A DNA stretch of 64,000 nt from Gordonia amarae NBRC 15530 (GCF_000241345.1 NZ_BAED01000052.1:29442-93441), one strand, 5' to 3'; numbered from the stretch's first letter, positions 39,996 to 49,659 are shown. Notes: generated from the letters alone by a model not told the origin. Program-made: numbers and translations.

Positions 39996-40466
39996 ATGAC
40001 TGCAACGACAATGCCCGAGCGCGTGCTGCGCGCGTCCGGAGTGGCCGCGACTTTCGCGGTCGTGGGCCTGGCCGTCGGCGCCTGCGGCGACGACGCGGAC
40101 TCCTCGGACACCACCACGACACCCGCCGACAACGCAGCGGTCTCCACGGCCGCGGATTCGGGCGGGTCCTATAAAGACGGCACCTACTCGGCCACCGGCA
40201 CATACGTCAGCCCCGGCGGTCAACAGAGCATCGGCGTCACAGTTACTCTCGCATCAGGGAATGTGACCGCACTCGAACTCGACCGCAGCCACACCAAAGG
40301 TGTGTCGGCGACCTTCCAGGGGAAGTTCGCGAGCGGCATCAACGATCTCGTGATCGGCAAGAGCATCGACGACCTCGACGACATCTCGAAGGTCGCCGGA
40401 TCCTCGCTCACCTCGGGCGGTTTCAAGAAGGCGATCGCCCAGATCAGGGAAGATGCCGCCGAATAG
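39996..40466 (+). CDS. Lipoprotein with FMN-binding-like domain
   Basis: 156-aa exported lipoprotein. The signal peptide ends in a lipobox (LAVGAC, Cys about residue 30). A Thr/Ser/Asp-rich linker leads to a small domain with KDGTYSATGTYVSPGGQQSIGV near residues 59-80 and SLTSGGFKKAIAQI at the end. This order (DGTY...V.V.l..G.v......, then a C-terminal SGG/SGA helix) is that of FMN-binding domains of RnfG/NqrC type. The canonical covalent S/T-GAT flavinylation motif is not clear, so flavin binding is uncertain. It is on the + strand, convergent with glnN across a terminator. Whether it is functionally tied to the VWA proteins before it is unknown. Confidence 0.72.
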   Translation: MTATTMPERVLRASGVAATFAVVGLAVGACGDDADSSDTTTTPADNAAVSTAADSGGSYKDGTYSATGTYVSPGGQQSIGVTVTLASGNVTALELDRSHTKGVSATFQGKFASGINDLVIGKSIDDLDDISKVAGSSLTSGGFKKAIAQIREDAAE

Positions 40467-40490
40467 GCGGAACAGTCCCCGGACACATTC

Positions 40491-40530
40491 GGCGTCCGCA
40501 CCCGCCCTCCCGGGTGGATGCGGACGCCGG
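40491..40530. terminator. Bidirectional terminator between the lipoprotein gene and glnN
   Basis: cggcgtccgca (40491-40501) pairs perfectly with tgcggacgccg (40520-40530). An inner cccg/cggg (40502-40505 and 40512-40515) extends the stem. The structure sits between the stops of two convergent genes. Confidence 0.78.
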
Positions 40531-40552
40531 TGTGCGTCTCCCTCTCGGACGC

Positions 40553-42724
40553 TCAGAGGATCGTGAGCATCTCGTTGTAGGTCGGCAACGGCCACATGTC
40601 ATCGGCCACAATGGATTCCAGTTTGTCGGCGATGGAGCGAACCACGGTCATCGCCGGGATGAGTGTGTCCAGTGCGTACTTGGCCTCGGCTTCCACGTCG
40701 TCGCCGCCGAACCCGCCGATGGCCTCCTCGATGGCGCCGAGGCTGCTGTTGAAATCCTTGACGTACTTGTTGAGCGTGAGCAGCGTCGGTGTTTCGGTCT
40801 GGATACCGGCGGCCAGCAGCTGGGCCGCGGTGCCCGCCAGCTCGCCCAGGTAGCGGATCGCGGCGGGCAGGATCATCGTCTTGCCCACCTCCAGGGTCTC
40901 CTTGGCCTCCACCAGGATGGTCAGGGCGTACTGCTCGAGCACGACCTCCTTGCGGGCCTCCAGTTCCCGGTTGCTGAGAATGCCGTAGTCCGACAGGAGC
41001 TCCTTGATCTCGGGCTTGTCGTACTGGGCGATGGCGTCGACGGTGGTGCGCAGATTGAGCAGCCCACGCCCGGCCGCCTCCTCCTGCCATGCCTGGGAAT
41101 AGCCGTCGCCGTTGAACACCACCATGCCGTGCTCGACGATGATCTCCTCGAGAACCTTCTGGATCGCGTCGTTGAACGCGGCGCCGCCCTCGATCTCCCG
41201 CTCCAGGAATGAGGCGATGTAATCGATGGATTCGGCGAGCATCGCGTTGATGGCGATCATCGGATCGGCGATTGACTGGTTGGAGCCCGGGGCGCGGAAC
41301 TCGAATCGGTTGCCGGTGAAGGCGAACGGGCTGGTGCGGTTGCGGTCGCCCGCGTCGGCCTTGAGCGGCGGCAGGGTGTCCACACCCAGTTCCAGCACGC
41401 CCGACTCCTTGCTGGCCTTGGCTCCGCCTTTGGCGATCTGATCGAACACGTCCATCAGCTGATCACCGAGGAAGATCGAAATGATCGCCGGCGGGGCCTC
41501 ATTCGCGCCGAGGCGGTGGTCGTTGGAGGCCGAGGCGATCGAGGCGCGCAGGAGGCCGCCGTACTTGTGGACACCCCGGATGATCGCCGCGCAGAACACG
41601 AGGAACTGTGCGTTGTCGTGCGGGGTGTCGCCGGGGTTGAGCAGGTTTCCCTGATTGTTGTTGCCGAGCGAGAAATTGACGTGCTTACCCGAACCGTTGA
41701 CACCGGCGAACGGCTTCTCGTGCAGCAGGGCGACCATGCCGTAGCGTTCGGCGACCCGTTTCATCGTGGTCATCATGAGCTGCTGATGGTCATGGGCGAG
41801 ATTGGACTTCTCGAAGACCGGGGCGATCTCGAATTGTCCCGGGGCGACCTCGTTGTGCCGGGTCTTGGCGGGGATACCCTGCTTGAACAGCTCCCGGTCG
41901 AATTCGATCATGAAGGCCAGCACCCGCTCGGGGATGGCGCCGAAGTAATGGTCGTCGAACTCCTGACCCTTGGAAGGCTTGGCGCCGAACAGGGTTCGGT
42001 TGGCGACGGTGAGATCGGGGCGGGCGTAGTAGAAGTGGCGGTCGATCAGGAAGTACTCCTGCTCGGCGCCCGCGTACGACACCACGGTGTCGACATCGGT
42101 GTGCCCGAACAGCTTCAGCAGCCGCATGGCCTGCTTGCTCATGGCCTGCTGGCTGCGCAGCAGCGGGGTCTTCTTATCGAGCGCCTCGCCGGTCCAGGAG
42201 ATGAAGATCGTGGGGATGCACAGGGTGTTCCCGTTGGGGTTCTCCAGGATGTAGGCGGGGCTCGTCACATCCCACCCGGTGTAGCCGCGGGCCTCAAAAG
42301 TGCCGCGCAGGCCGCCGTTCGGGAAGCTCGACGCGTCGGGCTCACCCTGCAGCAGCGTCTTACCCTGGAATTCGGCGAGCGAGGCGCCGGCCCCGTCGGG
42401 CTCGAGGAACGAATCGTGCTTCTCGGCGGTGAAGCCTGTCAGCGGATAGAAGACGTGCGCGTAGTGCGAGGCGCCCTTCTCGATGGCCCAGTCCTTCATC
42501 GCCGAGGCCACGAAGTCGGCGAGGGTGGGATCGAGGGGCGCACCCTGGTCGATGGTGGCCGTGACTGCCTTGTAGACGTTCTTGGGGAGTCGTGCCTTCA
42601 TCACCGGGAGGGAGAAGACGTTGCGGCCGAAGGTGTCGGCGAGTGGTTCGGGGAAACCCGGCGCGGGAACCGAGTAGTTGGTGATGGCCTCGATGGCCTG
42701 ACGACGAGATGTGCTGCCACTCAT
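40553..42724 (-). CDS. glnN: Glutamine synthetase type III
   Basis: 723-aa GSIII, ATP-dependent ligation of ammonia to glutamate. Length (about 700-730) and the N-terminal [18 protein letters not shown]...[17 protein letters not shown] separate it from GSI (about 470). Catalytic-core segments include [12 protein letters not shown], the [17 protein letters not shown] metal-site region, [11 protein letters not shown] (in [13 protein letters not shown]) and the [10 protein letters not shown] strand. ATG 42724 has AGGAG 9 bp upstream. The gene stands alone on the minus strand. Actinobacteria usually rely on GlnA1/GlnA2, so this is likely an additional enzyme with different regulation; no adenylylation site of the GSI kind is expected. 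Confidence 0.92.
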   Translation of the reverse strand: MSGSTSRRQAIEAITNYSVPAPGFPEPLADTFGRNVFSLPVMKARLPKNVYKAVTATIDQGAPLDPTLADFVASAMKDWAIEKGASHYAHVFYPLTGFTAEKHDSFLEPDGAGASLAEFQGKTLLQGEPDASSFPNGGLRGTFEARGYTGWDVTSPAYILENPNGNTLCIPTIFISWTGEALDKKTPLLRSQQAMSKQAMRLLKLFGHTDVDTVVSYAGAEQEYFLIDRHFYYARPDLTVANRTLFGAKPSKGQEFDDHYFGAIPERVLAFMIEFDRELFKQGIPAKTRHNEVAPGQFEIAPVFEKSNLAHDHQQLMMTTMKRVAERYGMVALLHEKPFAGVNGSGKHVNFSLGNNNQGNLLNPGDTPHDNAQFLVFCAAIIRGVHKYGGLLRASIASASNDHRLGANEAPPAIISIFLGDQLMDVFDQIAKGGAKASKESGVLELGVDTLPPLKADAGDRNRTSPFAFTGNRFEFRAPGSNQSIADPMIAINAMLAESIDYIASFLEREIEGGAAFNDAIQKVLEEIIVEHGMVVFNGDGYSQAWQEEAAGRGLLNLRTTVDAIAQYDKPEIKELLSDYGILSNRELEARKEVVLEQYALTILVEAKETLEVGKTMILPAAIRYLGELAGTAAQLLAAGIQTETPTLLTLNKYVKDFNSSLGAIEEAIGGFGGDDVEAEAKYALDTLIPAMTVVRSIADKLESIVADDMWPLPTYNEMLTIL

Positions 42725-42933
42725 TCCGGGCTCCTGTGGTGCGGTGGGTGATGCGGCTACCGACGCTATGGCGGCCACGTGCCCTGGCCATTTCCCGAGT
42801 GTGACGGTGATGAAAACACCACGATGAGCCCCACGGACCTGTATGCAATAAGTCACATATAGAATTCGGTCGAGTGAATCGGGTCGCCGTCGAACCCGGC
42901 CTGACACTCAGTTACGATCACTAGCGCTTGTTT

Positions 42934-42963
42934 TTGAGGCTGTGGAATCTTGAGGCTGTGGAA
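42934..42963 (+). repeat. Two tandem copies of a 14-bp unit before the SRPBCC gene
   Basis: ttgaggctgtggaa occurs at 42934-42947 and again at 42950-42963, a 16-bp period. The second copy runs into the GAAGGAG ribosome-binding site of the gene at 42974. It may be a recent slippage duplication that changed the leader or spacing of the promoter. Confidence 0.6.
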
Positions 42964-42973
42964 GGAGCCCACT

Positions 42974-43420
42974 GTGACGCAGGTACGCCATGAGGTGCAG
43001 GTGACGATCGCTCGGGAGCGGGTGTTCGCCTACGTCGACGACTACCGGACCGTTCCCGGCTGGATGTTCGGGGTGACCAAGTTCAACCCGCTGACCGAAC
43101 AGACCTCGGGCGTCGGGGCGACGTTCGACGCGTCGATGAAACTCGGCCCCAAAACGCTGCACACCACCCTCAAATGCACCGAATGGGTGGAGAACGAGCA
43201 GATCACGCTCGACTCGATCGACGGCTTCGACGTGTCGATGAGCTGGGCGTTCGCCGGGTCGGACGAGGACACCCGAGTCACCGTGCTCTTCGACTACACC
43301 CTGCCCGGCGGTCTGGCGGGGCGCGCCCTCGGCGCGATCATCGAACCGGCGATCTCCGGCGTGATCAAGCACACCGAGGCCGCGTTGATCAAAGGCGTCA
43401 CCGAGGCCGACGCGGCCTAG
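42974..43420 (+). CDS. SRPBCC-family protein
   Basis: 148-aa Bet v 1/START-like protein. It begins VTQVRHEVQVTIARERVFAYVDDYRTVPGWMFGV, shown in residues 1-34 as a strand, a helix with the usual VFAYVDDYRTVP, and the entrance loop. The strand-rich middle and the long C-terminal helix (IIEPAISGVIKHTEAALIKG) complete the helix-grip fold. No catalytic residues are diagnostic; lipid or polyketide-like ligand binding is the general role. Start GTG 42974 with GAAGGAG 6-7 bp upstream. It is divergent from glnN (249-bp gap) and convergent with the esterase gene. Confidence 0.8.
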   Translation: MTQVRHEVQVTIARERVFAYVDDYRTVPGWMFGVTKFNPLTEQTSGVGATFDASMKLGPKTLHTTLKCTEWVENEQITLDSIDGFDVSMSWAFAGSDEDTRVTVLFDYTLPGGLAGRALGAIIEPAISGVIKHTEAALIKGVTEADAA

Positions 43421-43475
43421 GGTCAGGCCGCAGGGGCGCTACCGGAGATCCGGGGCGCCCGCACGCGATACTCGT

Positions 43476-43492
43476 TCCCACAGTGTGTGGGA
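43476..43492. terminator. Short hairpin between convergent genes
   Basis: tcccaca (43476-43482) and tgtggga (43486-43492) form a 7-bp stem with a 3-nt loop, just outside the stop of the esterase gene and 55 bp after the SRPBCC stop. It is weak alone, but the position fits a shared terminator. Confidence 0.5.
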
Positions 43493-43495
43493 CAG

Positions 43496-44665
43496 TCAGG
43501 ACGTTGTGCCGAGAAGCTGCCGTTGCAGGACCGGCGCCATCGCCCTGCCTTCGGCCAGACTGCCGTTCATCGGCCAGATGTGGGTACCTCCCCAGCGCAT
43601 GTCGAACCAGATCTTGGCGCCGGGCAGCTTCGCGGCTTTCCGGGACAACGCGAACGCGTCTGTGTACAGCAGGTCGACCGATCCGCTGTAGACGTAGGTC
43701 GGCGGGAGGCCTTGGAGGCTGCCGAACAGCGGACTGGCCCGGGGGTCGCGAGTGCTCAGGCGGCCGGCCCACATCCGGCCGGCGGTCCGCAACGTGTCGA
43801 TGTTGAGGAACGGGTCGAAATACGGTGCGGGCGCGGTGTCGGTCATCGTGACGTCCAGCCACGGCGAGACCAGCACCAACGACGCGGGTGTGGGCAGGCC
43901 CCGCTTCACGAGTTGCTGGGTGGCGGCGAGGGTGAGCCCCGCCCCGGCGGAGTCCGCGAGCACGCTCACGTTGGTCGCACCGTGCTGCCGGATCTGCGAG
44001 GTCAAGTAGTCAGCCATGACGGGGACCACGCTCGCGGCGTGGGCGATCGGGACACCGGGGTAGAGGGGGACGACAACCGTGGCGCCGGTGTCACGGACCA
44101 GGGACGCGTAGTAGGTCCAGTGCTCCGGTGTGGGCGGGAGCACGTATGCACCCCCGTGCACGGCGACAATGGTCTTCGGTGAATTGCGGGTGGTGATCGG
44201 GGCTTTGGACACGGCACCCTTCCGCGGGGCCATGCGCCATACATTCCAGCCGTGGAACACGCCCATCGTCATCACGACGCCGTCGACCGCGGTGGTCGGC
44301 GGGCGTCCGGGATCCGACTCCCGCGCGAGCTCTGATTCGCTGGGACTGGCGTTGCCGCGGATCAGTCGTGACACCAGCGACGAGACCTGCGTGGCACCCA
44401 CCCGGGATTGGGTGATCAGCGAAACCCGACCGGCGAAACCGGGATTCTCGGACGGCGGCTGCATGCCCGACTCGGGTGACGGTTCGGCTGAGGGGGGTGT
44501 GCCGGGTGGGGGTGTCCGGGGTGCGGCGTCCGAATGCGCGGCGCCGAGGCACACCGCTACGGTACTCACCAGGGCGGTGAGTGCGGCTCCGGCCTTACGG
44601 AGTGTGGGCTTCATGCCGCGCAGTGGTGGGCGGGACCTGCGGCGGCGCCTACCGATGGCGGTCAT
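43496..44665 (-). CDS. Exported alpha/beta-hydrolase (HSL-type esterase/lipase)
   Basis: 389-aa hydrolase. An Arg-rich start then hydrophobic segment (about residues 22-46, ending AHSDAA) looks like a secretion signal, possibly Tat-like (RRRRRS). A Pro-rich linker follows. The catalytic domain has the HSL oxyanion motif VHGGAYV (about residue 167), the nucleophile elbow VLADSAGAG (consensus GDSAGG, here ADSAGA), the acid in SVDLLYTDA and His in GGTHIW. ATG 44665 has GGGAGG 4 bp upstream. Substrates may be envelope lipids or acyl esters. The acyltransferase gene upstream in the same direction (gap 37 bp) may be co-transcribed. Confidence 0.82.
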   Translation of the reverse strand: MTAIGRRRRRSRPPLRGMKPTLRKAGAALTALVSTVAVCLGAAHSDAAPRTPPPGTPPSAEPSPESGMQPPSENPGFAGRVSLITQSRVGATQVSSLVSRLIRGNASPSESELARESDPGRPPTTAVDGVVMTMGVFHGWNVWRMAPRKGAVSKAPITTRNSPKTIVAVHGGAYVLPPTPEHWTYYASLVRDTGATVVVPLYPGVPIAHAASVVPVMADYLTSQIRQHGATNVSVLADSAGAGLTLAATQQLVKRGLPTPASLVLVSPWLDVTMTDTAPAPYFDPFLNIDTLRTAGRMWAGRLSTRDPRASPLFGSLQGLPPTYVYSGSVDLLYTDAFALSRKAAKLPGAKIWFDMRWGGTHIWPMNGSLAEGRAMAPVLQRQLLGTTS

Positions 44666-44702
44666 GTCCTCCCTTATACCAGCTCAGATACGTGTGCCGG
44701 GG

Positions 44703-45989
44703 TCAGTGATCAATCGGGTGGCCGGTCCTGCGGCGTTCGAGAGCATTCCGCACCCGGCGCTCCCCGGGCAGCGGAATACGTGGCCGGGCAACGAGATACC
44801 GGCTGACGGGGGTGCGCAGCAGGACATCGACGACGAGCAGCGACAGCACCAGGGCCGTGACGATCAACACGATCGCCCGGACCGCCGGTGCGCCGGGAAA
44901 CCACTCGAAGAGTCTGTCGAAGTACCCGGCCCGCGCGAGGATATCGAGCATCAGGGGGTGCACCGCGAACACGCCGAACGCGCGTTTGGTCGCCCAGGAC
45001 ACGAACCTTGTTCCGCTGCGCCTGCCCGACCTGCGCCGATCGTCCCACACCGTCGCACCCAGCCACAGCAACGCGAAACCGCACACCAGCCACGGGAGGT
45101 TCACCGGGTTCCACGGTGAGTTGGCCAGCCACGGCACCTCACCCGGCGATGTGGCCACCCAGTAGGCGGTCACGCTGAGCGCGGCCGACGCCAGCGCGCA
45201 GGTCACGACGAGGACCCAGTGCACACGCAGCCACCGTTCCACCGCCTGGTGATGGTAGGCCGCGACGGCGCCGATCGCGATGAACATCGAATACATCGGC
45301 ACCGTTTTCCACAGGTGCTCCAAGACCTCGCTCCAGAACGGGGACAGCGGGCGGGGCGTGTAGTGATACAGCGAGAACATCCCGACCTGGATCACGGCCC
45401 CGACGGCGATCACCCGCCACGGGTGGTCGGCATACCGCTCGACGACCTTGATGATCAGCGGGAAGAACAGATAGATCTGCATCGAGATCAGCAGGAAGTA
45501 CAGCTGGTACTTGCCGGTGCCCGCGAGCAGGTCCCCGCCCAGGTCGGCGAACCAGGTGCCCGCGGACGGGAACGGGTTGTTCCGGATGAGCAGGTGGTCG
45601 GTGATCGAGTAGATGATCGTCCACAGCAGATACGGCCACAGCACCAGCCCGAACCGGCGGCGCCAGAACTCGGTGGCGGTCATCGTCTTGCCGTGCATGC
45701 TCAGCACCAGCACGAACAGAGTCACGACGACGAACCCGTAGCGGGTCAGATGCAGCAGGGTGCCGGCCAGATGCGAGCCGCGTTCCACACCGGGGGCGAA
45801 GCTGAGGCCGTTGACGCTGTGCGCGACGACCACGCCGGTGAACAGCGCGACCCGGACGAGGTCGGCGGTGTAGGCGCGCCCGGTGCCGGCCTTGGCGCCG
45901 CCGGTTCCCCGGGCGGTCCGTTCATCCGATTCCGGGCCGGTGGGTCCGGAATCGGCGGGCTGGGTCTGCGGGATGGATTGCACGAGCAC
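44703..45989 (-). CDS. Acyltransferase 3 (OafA-like) membrane protein
   Basis: 428-aa integral membrane protein with about 10-11 helices. The first helix region has ADLVRVALFTGVVVAHSVNG, in which the Arg and the His match the conserved family residues for O-acylation, and FWRRRFGLVLWPYLLWTI is the typical second block. Family members acylate sugars or lipids of the envelope from acyl-CoA or other donors. The N-terminus of about 38 residues is Ala/Gly-rich and soluble. Start GTG 45989. It precedes the exported esterase by 37 bp and could form an acylation/deacylation pair with it, which is an inference from adjacency only. Confidence 0.82.
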   Translation of the reverse strand: MLVQSIPQTQPADSGPTGPESDERTARGTGGAKAGTGRAYTADLVRVALFTGVVVAHSVNGLSFAPGVERGSHLAGTLLHLTRYGFVVVTLFVLVLSMHGKTMTATEFWRRRFGLVLWPYLLWTIIYSITDHLLIRNNPFPSAGTWFADLGGDLLAGTGKYQLYFLLISMQIYLFFPLIIKVVERYADHPWRVIAVGAVIQVGMFSLYHYTPRPLSPFWSEVLEHLWKTVPMYSMFIAIGAVAAYHHQAVERWLRVHWVLVVTCALASAALSVTAYWVATSPGEVPWLANSPWNPVNLPWLVCGFALLWLGATVWDDRRRSGRRSGTRFVSWATKRAFGVFAVHPLMLDILARAGYFDRLFEWFPGAPAVRAIVLIVTALVLSLLVVDVLLRTPVSRYLVARPRIPLPGERRVRNALERRRTGHPIDH

Positions 45990-46066
45990 CTTCGCGTTGC
46001 TTATCGGTCGCGATGGATGAGTCTACGTGCGTCGCCTGTGAGCCGTCGGCACGGTGTGGATTGCCG

Positions 46067-46411
46067 TCAGGATTTCACGAGCCGGGCGATCGCCGCGGAC
46101 GCTTCGCGCAGTTTCTCCTCGGCCTCGGGGCCGCCCTGTGTGGCGGCGCTGAGCACGCAGTGCCGCAGATGGTCGTCGAGCAGGGCCAGGGCGACACCTT
46201 CCAGTGCGCTGGTCAGCGCCGAGATCTGGGTGAGGATGTCGATGCAGTAGACGTCCTCGTCGACCATCCGGTGGATGCCCCGGGCCTGGCCCTCGATGCG
46301 CTTGAGCCTGGCGAGGTAGCGGCTCTTGTCGGCGATATAGCCGTGGGTGGCGCCCGAGTGGCAGCTGTCCGCCGCGTCGTCGGTGGCGGTGTCCGAAGGT
46401 GCGTCGGTCAT
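46067..46411 (-). CDS. csoR: Copper-sensing repressor CsoR
   Basis: 114-aa CsoR/RcnR-family repressor. Cu(I) ligands are in place: Cys in VDEDVYCIDIL, and His with Cys in LLDDHLRHCVL (the C-H-C set of M. tuberculosis CsoR). RYLARLKRIEGQARGIHRMV supplies the DNA-contacting basic face. An extra acidic N-terminus contains SCHSGATHG, which could add weak metal sites. It is divergent from copZ, and two palindromic CsoR-type boxes lie between them (46454-46470 and 46500-46516), so it should repress itself and the copper genes and release on copper binding. Confidence 0.93.
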   Translation of the reverse strand: MTDAPSDTATDDAADSCHSGATHGYIADKSRYLARLKRIEGQARGIHRMVDEDVYCIDILTQISALTSALEGVALALLDDHLRHCVLSAATQGGPEAEEKLREASAAIARLVKS

Positions 46412-46453
46412 GGGTGATGTCCTCGGGTGCGGGGCTGGCGGCAGACCGCCATC

Positions 46454-46470
46454 ATAGCCCCCGGGGGTAT
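46454..46470. promoter_or_regulatory. CsoR-type operator, csoR-proximal
   Basis: atagcccccgggggtat: a C-run/G-run dyad with ATA/TAT ends, one mismatch from perfect symmetry (G at 46457). It lies 43 bp upstream of csoR and 104 bp from copZ. CsoR sites are typically two C/G runs flanked by TA. Confidence 0.65.
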
Positions 46471-46499
46471 GGGAATGCCCGAAGGCGGCGGCTTGTTAG

Positions 46500-46516
46500 A
46501 TACCCTAGGGGGGTAT
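46500..46516. promoter_or_regulatory. CsoR-type operator, copZ-proximal
   Basis: ataccctaggggggtat: perfect 6-bp arms ATACCC and GGGTAT around 5 bp. This corresponds to the known CsoR consensus of the TACCC-N5-GGGTA type. It is 57 bp upstream of copZ and probably overlaps its promoter. Confidence 0.75.
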
Positions 46517-46573
46517 ACCGTGGGAGTGGCCCACGGAAACGGACCCCTACGACCACGGATTACGGAGATGGCG

Positions 46574-46792
46574 ATGAGTGCTGCGACCACGACCGAGTAC
46601 CAGGTGACAGGCATGACCTGCGGACACTGCGAGATGTCGGTGCGCGAAGAGGTCGGTGAGGTGCCCGGCGTCGACAGCATCGAGGTCAGCGCCACGACCG
46701 GCCGGCTCGTCGTGACCGGTGACGGGACCGTCGATGACGCTGCGGTGCTCGCGGCCGTCGATGAGGCGGGTTATTCGGCGGTGCGTATCTGA
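46574..46792 (+). CDS. copZ: Copper chaperone, heavy-metal-associated domain
   Basis: 72-aa HMA domain with the metal site GMTCGHCEMSV at about residues 12-22. It has the ferredoxin-like beta-alpha-beta-beta-alpha-beta order and is expected to bind Cu(I) and hand it to CopA. ATG 46574 has GGAG 6 bp upstream; ATG 46568 is an alternative. It is followed by the exported protein with a 1-base overlap (TGATG) and then copA, forming a copper-response operon driven from the CsoR boxes. Confidence 0.92.
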   Translation: MSAATTTEYQVTGMTCGHCEMSVREEVGEVPGVDSIEVSATTGRLVVTGDGTVDDAAVLAAVDEAGYSAVRI

Positions 46793-47367
46793 TGAGCACC
46801 GGACGGCGGCTCGCATTGTTCGCCGCGGCGCTCGTCGCGGTGTTCGCGGTCGCGTTCGGGGTGGCCGCGGTGGCGGTGCCCGACAGCGTCGTCAGCTCGT
46901 GGAAGCAACGCGCGCAGGACTCCCATCAGGAGATGTCCGGCGGCCACGACCCGGACCACGACGCCGCTCCCGAAAGCCCCGCGGATGGGCTTGCCGCGCC
47001 GGTGCCCACCACGCCACGGACCGCCGACCACGTCGACGGTTTCCACCTCACCCTGTCGGGTACGCCGATGGCCGGCCATGACGCCCCGCTGGCGATCACG
47101 GTCACCCGCGACGGCGTCCCGGTGACCACGCTGCAGCCATACCTCGGAGCGTTCGGGCATCTGGTGGCGCTGCGCGAGAGCGACCTGGGCTACCTGCCCA
47201 TCCATCCGGATGGTGCCGAACCCCGGCCGGGGCAGACCTCAGGGCCGCGCGTCGGGTTCACCACACGCGCGCCGGGCGCCGGCCGCTACCTGCTGTACTT
47301 CGACTTCCAGATCGACGGGGTCGTGCGCACCGCGACGTTTGTCGTCGACGCCGTCGCCACGCGTTGA
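46792..47367 (+). CDS. Exported copper-operon protein of unknown function
   Basis: 191 aa. An N-terminal membrane segment (about 5-29, LALFAAALVAVFAVAFGVAAV) is followed by a His/Asp-rich stretch QEMSGGHDPDHDAAPE with methionine, a plausible extracytoplasmic metal site. A C-terminal beta-rich domain has PYLGAFGHLVALRESDLGYLPIHPDG at about residues 121-146, then AGRYLLYFDFQIDGVVRTATFVV. I recall similar C-terminal domains in actinobacterial copper operons but cannot name a family with certainty. Its ATG overlaps the copZ stop and copA follows 28 bp later, so it belongs to the copper-efflux unit. Extracytoplasmic copper binding is an inference. Confidence 0.75.
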   Translation: MSTGRRLALFAAALVAVFAVAFGVAAVAVPDSVVSSWKQRAQDSHQEMSGGHDPDHDAAPESPADGLAAPVPTTPRTADHVDGFHLTLSGTPMAGHDAPLAITVTRDGVPVTTLQPYLGAFGHLVALRESDLGYLPIHPDGAEPRPGQTSGPRVGFTTRAPGAGRYLLYFDFQIDGVVRTATFVVDAVATR

Positions 47368-47394
47368 CCCGGTCCGGAAAGAGAGATTCTGACG

Positions 47395-49659
47395 ATGAGT
47401 ACCACCGCGCCCGTGGCCCCGGCCACCGGGGCGAGCTACGAACTCGACATCACCGGGATGACGTGCGCCTCGTGCGCCAACCGCATCGAACGCAAGCTCA
47501 ACAAGCTCGACGGCGTCGAGGCGACCGTCAACTACGCCACCGAGAAGGCGAAGGTCACCGCGCCCGCCGGCCTCGACCCCGAGGTACTGATCGGCACGGT
47601 CAAGGACGCGGGCTATGACGCGACGCTGCCCAGGCCCACGCGTGCCCAGCCCGGGGATGCCGATCCCGGGGACGCCGACGACCCGGCCGATCGTGAGCTG
47701 GAGTCGTTGCGGCACAGGCTGATCGGCGCGGTCGTGCTGACCGTTCCGGTGATCGCGACGGCGATGGTCCCGGCCTGGCAGTTCACCAACTGGCAATGGG
47801 CCTCGCTCGCGCTGGCCGCGCCCGTGGTGATCTGGGGTGCCTGGCCGTTCCACAAGGCCGCCGCCATCAACCTCCGGCACGGCGCCGCCACCATGGACAC
47901 CCTGATCTCGTTGGGCACGCTCGCCGCGTTCGGCTGGTCGCTGTACGCGCTGTTCCTCGGTGACGCCGGCGAACCGGGAATGCGGCACGGCTTCGAGTTC
48001 TCGCTACAGCCCTCGGACGGCGCGTCGAACATCTATCTGGAGGCCGCCGCCGGCGTCACGATGTTCATCCTCGCCGGCCGCTACTTCGAGAAGAGGTCCA
48101 AGAAGCAGGCCGGTGCGGCGCTGCGTGCGCTGCTCGAGCTCGGCGCCAAGGACGTGGCGGTGCTCCGCGGCGGCGCCGAGGTGCGGATCCCGATCGACGA
48201 CCTGTCGGTGGGCGACGAGTTCGTGGTGCGGCCGGGGGAGAAGGTCGCGACCGACGGCGTCGTCGTCTCCGGCGAATCCGCACTCGATATGTCGATGCTG
48301 ACCGGGGAGTCGGTGCCGGTGGAGGCCGGTCCCGGCGACTCGGTGGTCGGTGCGACAGTCAACGCCGGTGGGCGGCTGGTGGTCCGGGCCACCCGGGTCG
48401 GCGCCGACACCCAGCTCGCGCAGATGGCGCGGCTCGTGGAGGACGCGCAGACCGGCAAGGCGCCGGTGCAGCGGCTGGCCGACCGCATCTCGGGTGTGTT
48501 CGTGCCCATCGTCATCACGATCGCCGTCGGCACCCTCGGGGCTTGGCTGGGCGCCGGGTTCGGGGTCACGGCAGCGTTCACCGCCGCCATCGCGGTTCTG
48601 GTGATCGCCTGTCCGTGCGCGCTCGGCCTGGCCACCCCCACGGCCCTGCTGGTGGGTACCGGACGCGGCGCCCAACTCGGCATCCTGATCAAGGGGCCGG
48701 AGGTGCTGGAGTCGACCCGGCAGGTCGACACCGTCGTGCTCGACAAGACCGGCACCGTCACCACCGGAACCATGACCCTCGTCGACGCCGTGGCCGAACC
48801 GGGTGTCGAACGCGCCGACCTGCTGCGGATGGCCGGGGCGCTCGAGCACGCATCGGAGCATCCGATCGCCGCCGCCGTCGCCGCCGGGGCCCGCGCCGAG
48901 GTCGGCGACCTGCCGGCGGTCGACGGTTTCACCAACCTCGAAGGCCGTGGTGTGCAGGGTGTCGTCGACGGCAAGGCCGTGATCGTCGGCCGCGAGGCGC
49001 TGCTGGCCGACTGGTCACAGGCACTCGGCGATGAGGTGTCCGCGGCCAAGGCAGCCGCCGAACAGGGCGGCAAGACCGTCGTCGCGGTGGGCTGGGACGG
49101 CCGGGCCCGCGGCATCCTGGTGGTCGCCGACACCGTCAAACCCACCAGTGCGCAGGCGATCTCACAGTTCGTCGAGCTCGGCCTCACCCCGGTCCTGCTG
49201 ACCGGCGACAACACGGCCGTCGCCCGGCAGATCGCCGACGAGGTGGGCGTCGAGCAGGTGCACGCCGAGGTGCTTCCCGCCGACAAGGTGAAGGTGATCG
49301 CCGCGCTGCAGGCCGAGGGCAAGACGGTCGCGATGGTCGGTGACGGCGTCAACGACGCCCCCGCCCTCGCCCAGGCCGACCTGGGTCTGGCGATGGGCAC
49401 CGGCACCGACGTGGCGATCGCCGCCTCCGACATCACCCTGGTGCGCGGCGACCTGCGCAGTGCGGCCGATGCGATCCGCCTGTCCCGCAAGACCCTTCGC
49501 ACCATCAAGAGCAACCTGTTCTGGGCCTTCGCCTACAACGTGGCCGCCATCCCGGTCGCCGCGCTCGGCATGCTCAACCCGATGCTCGCCGGTGCCGCGA
49601 TGGCCTTCTCCAGCGTCTTCGTGGTCGCCAACAGCCTGCGCCTGCGCACCTTCCGCTGA
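47395..49659 (+). CDS. copA: Cu(I)-exporting P1B-type ATPase
   Basis: 754-aa P1B-1 ATPase. One N-terminal HMA domain carries [15 protein letters not shown] (residues 21-35). Membrane helix 6 carries the CPC ion site ([15 protein letters not shown]); the helix 7-8 region has the [14 protein letters not shown] and [15 protein letters not shown] motifs of Cu(I) pumps. The ATP domain has [15 protein letters not shown] (Cu-ATPase HP motif), TGDN and [16 protein letters not shown]. The actuator has [13 protein letters not shown] 47395 is preceded by GAAAGAGAG. It works with CopZ to export cytoplasmic copper under CsoR control. The 3' gap (268 bp) separates it from VWA paralogue 6. Confidence 0.95.
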   Translation: MSTTAPVAPATGASYELDITGMTCASCANRIERKLNKLDGVEATVNYATEKAKVTAPAGLDPEVLIGTVKDAGYDATLPRPTRAQPGDADPGDADDPADRELESLRHRLIGAVVLTVPVIATAMVPAWQFTNWQWASLALAAPVVIWGAWPFHKAAAINLRHGAATMDTLISLGTLAAFGWSLYALFLGDAGEPGMRHGFEFSLQPSDGASNIYLEAAAGVTMFILAGRYFEKRSKKQAGAALRALLELGAKDVAVLRGGAEVRIPIDDLSVGDEFVVRPGEKVATDGVVVSGESALDMSMLTGESVPVEAGPGDSVVGATVNAGGRLVVRATRVGADTQLAQMARLVEDAQTGKAPVQRLADRISGVFVPIVITIAVGTLGAWLGAGFGVTAAFTAAIAVLVIACPCALGLATPTALLVGTGRGAQLGILIKGPEVLESTRQVDTVVLDKTGTVTTGTMTLVDAVAEPGVERADLLRMAGALEHASEHPIAAAVAAGARAEVGDLPAVDGFTNLEGRGVQGVVDGKAVIVGREALLADWSQALGDEVSAAKAAAEQGGKTVVAVGWDGRARGILVVADTVKPTSAQAISQFVELGLTPVLLTGDNTAVARQIADEVGVEQVHAEVLPADKVKVIAALQAEGKTVAMVGDGVNDAPALAQADLGLAMGTGTDVAIAASDITLVRGDLRSAADAIRLSRKTLRTIKSNLFWAFAYNVAAIPVAALGMLNPMLAGAAMAFSSVFVVANSLRLRTFR

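Noticed and set aside
38160..40223. 687-codon minus-strand open frame opposite paralogue 5
   Set aside because: Same antisense effect; no motif, and the + strand frame has a complete VWA protein.
42780..42830. CRP-type site upstream of glnN (tgtgacggtgatgaaa on the minus strand)
   Set aside because: Only the left half matches TGTGA; the right half is not TCACA.
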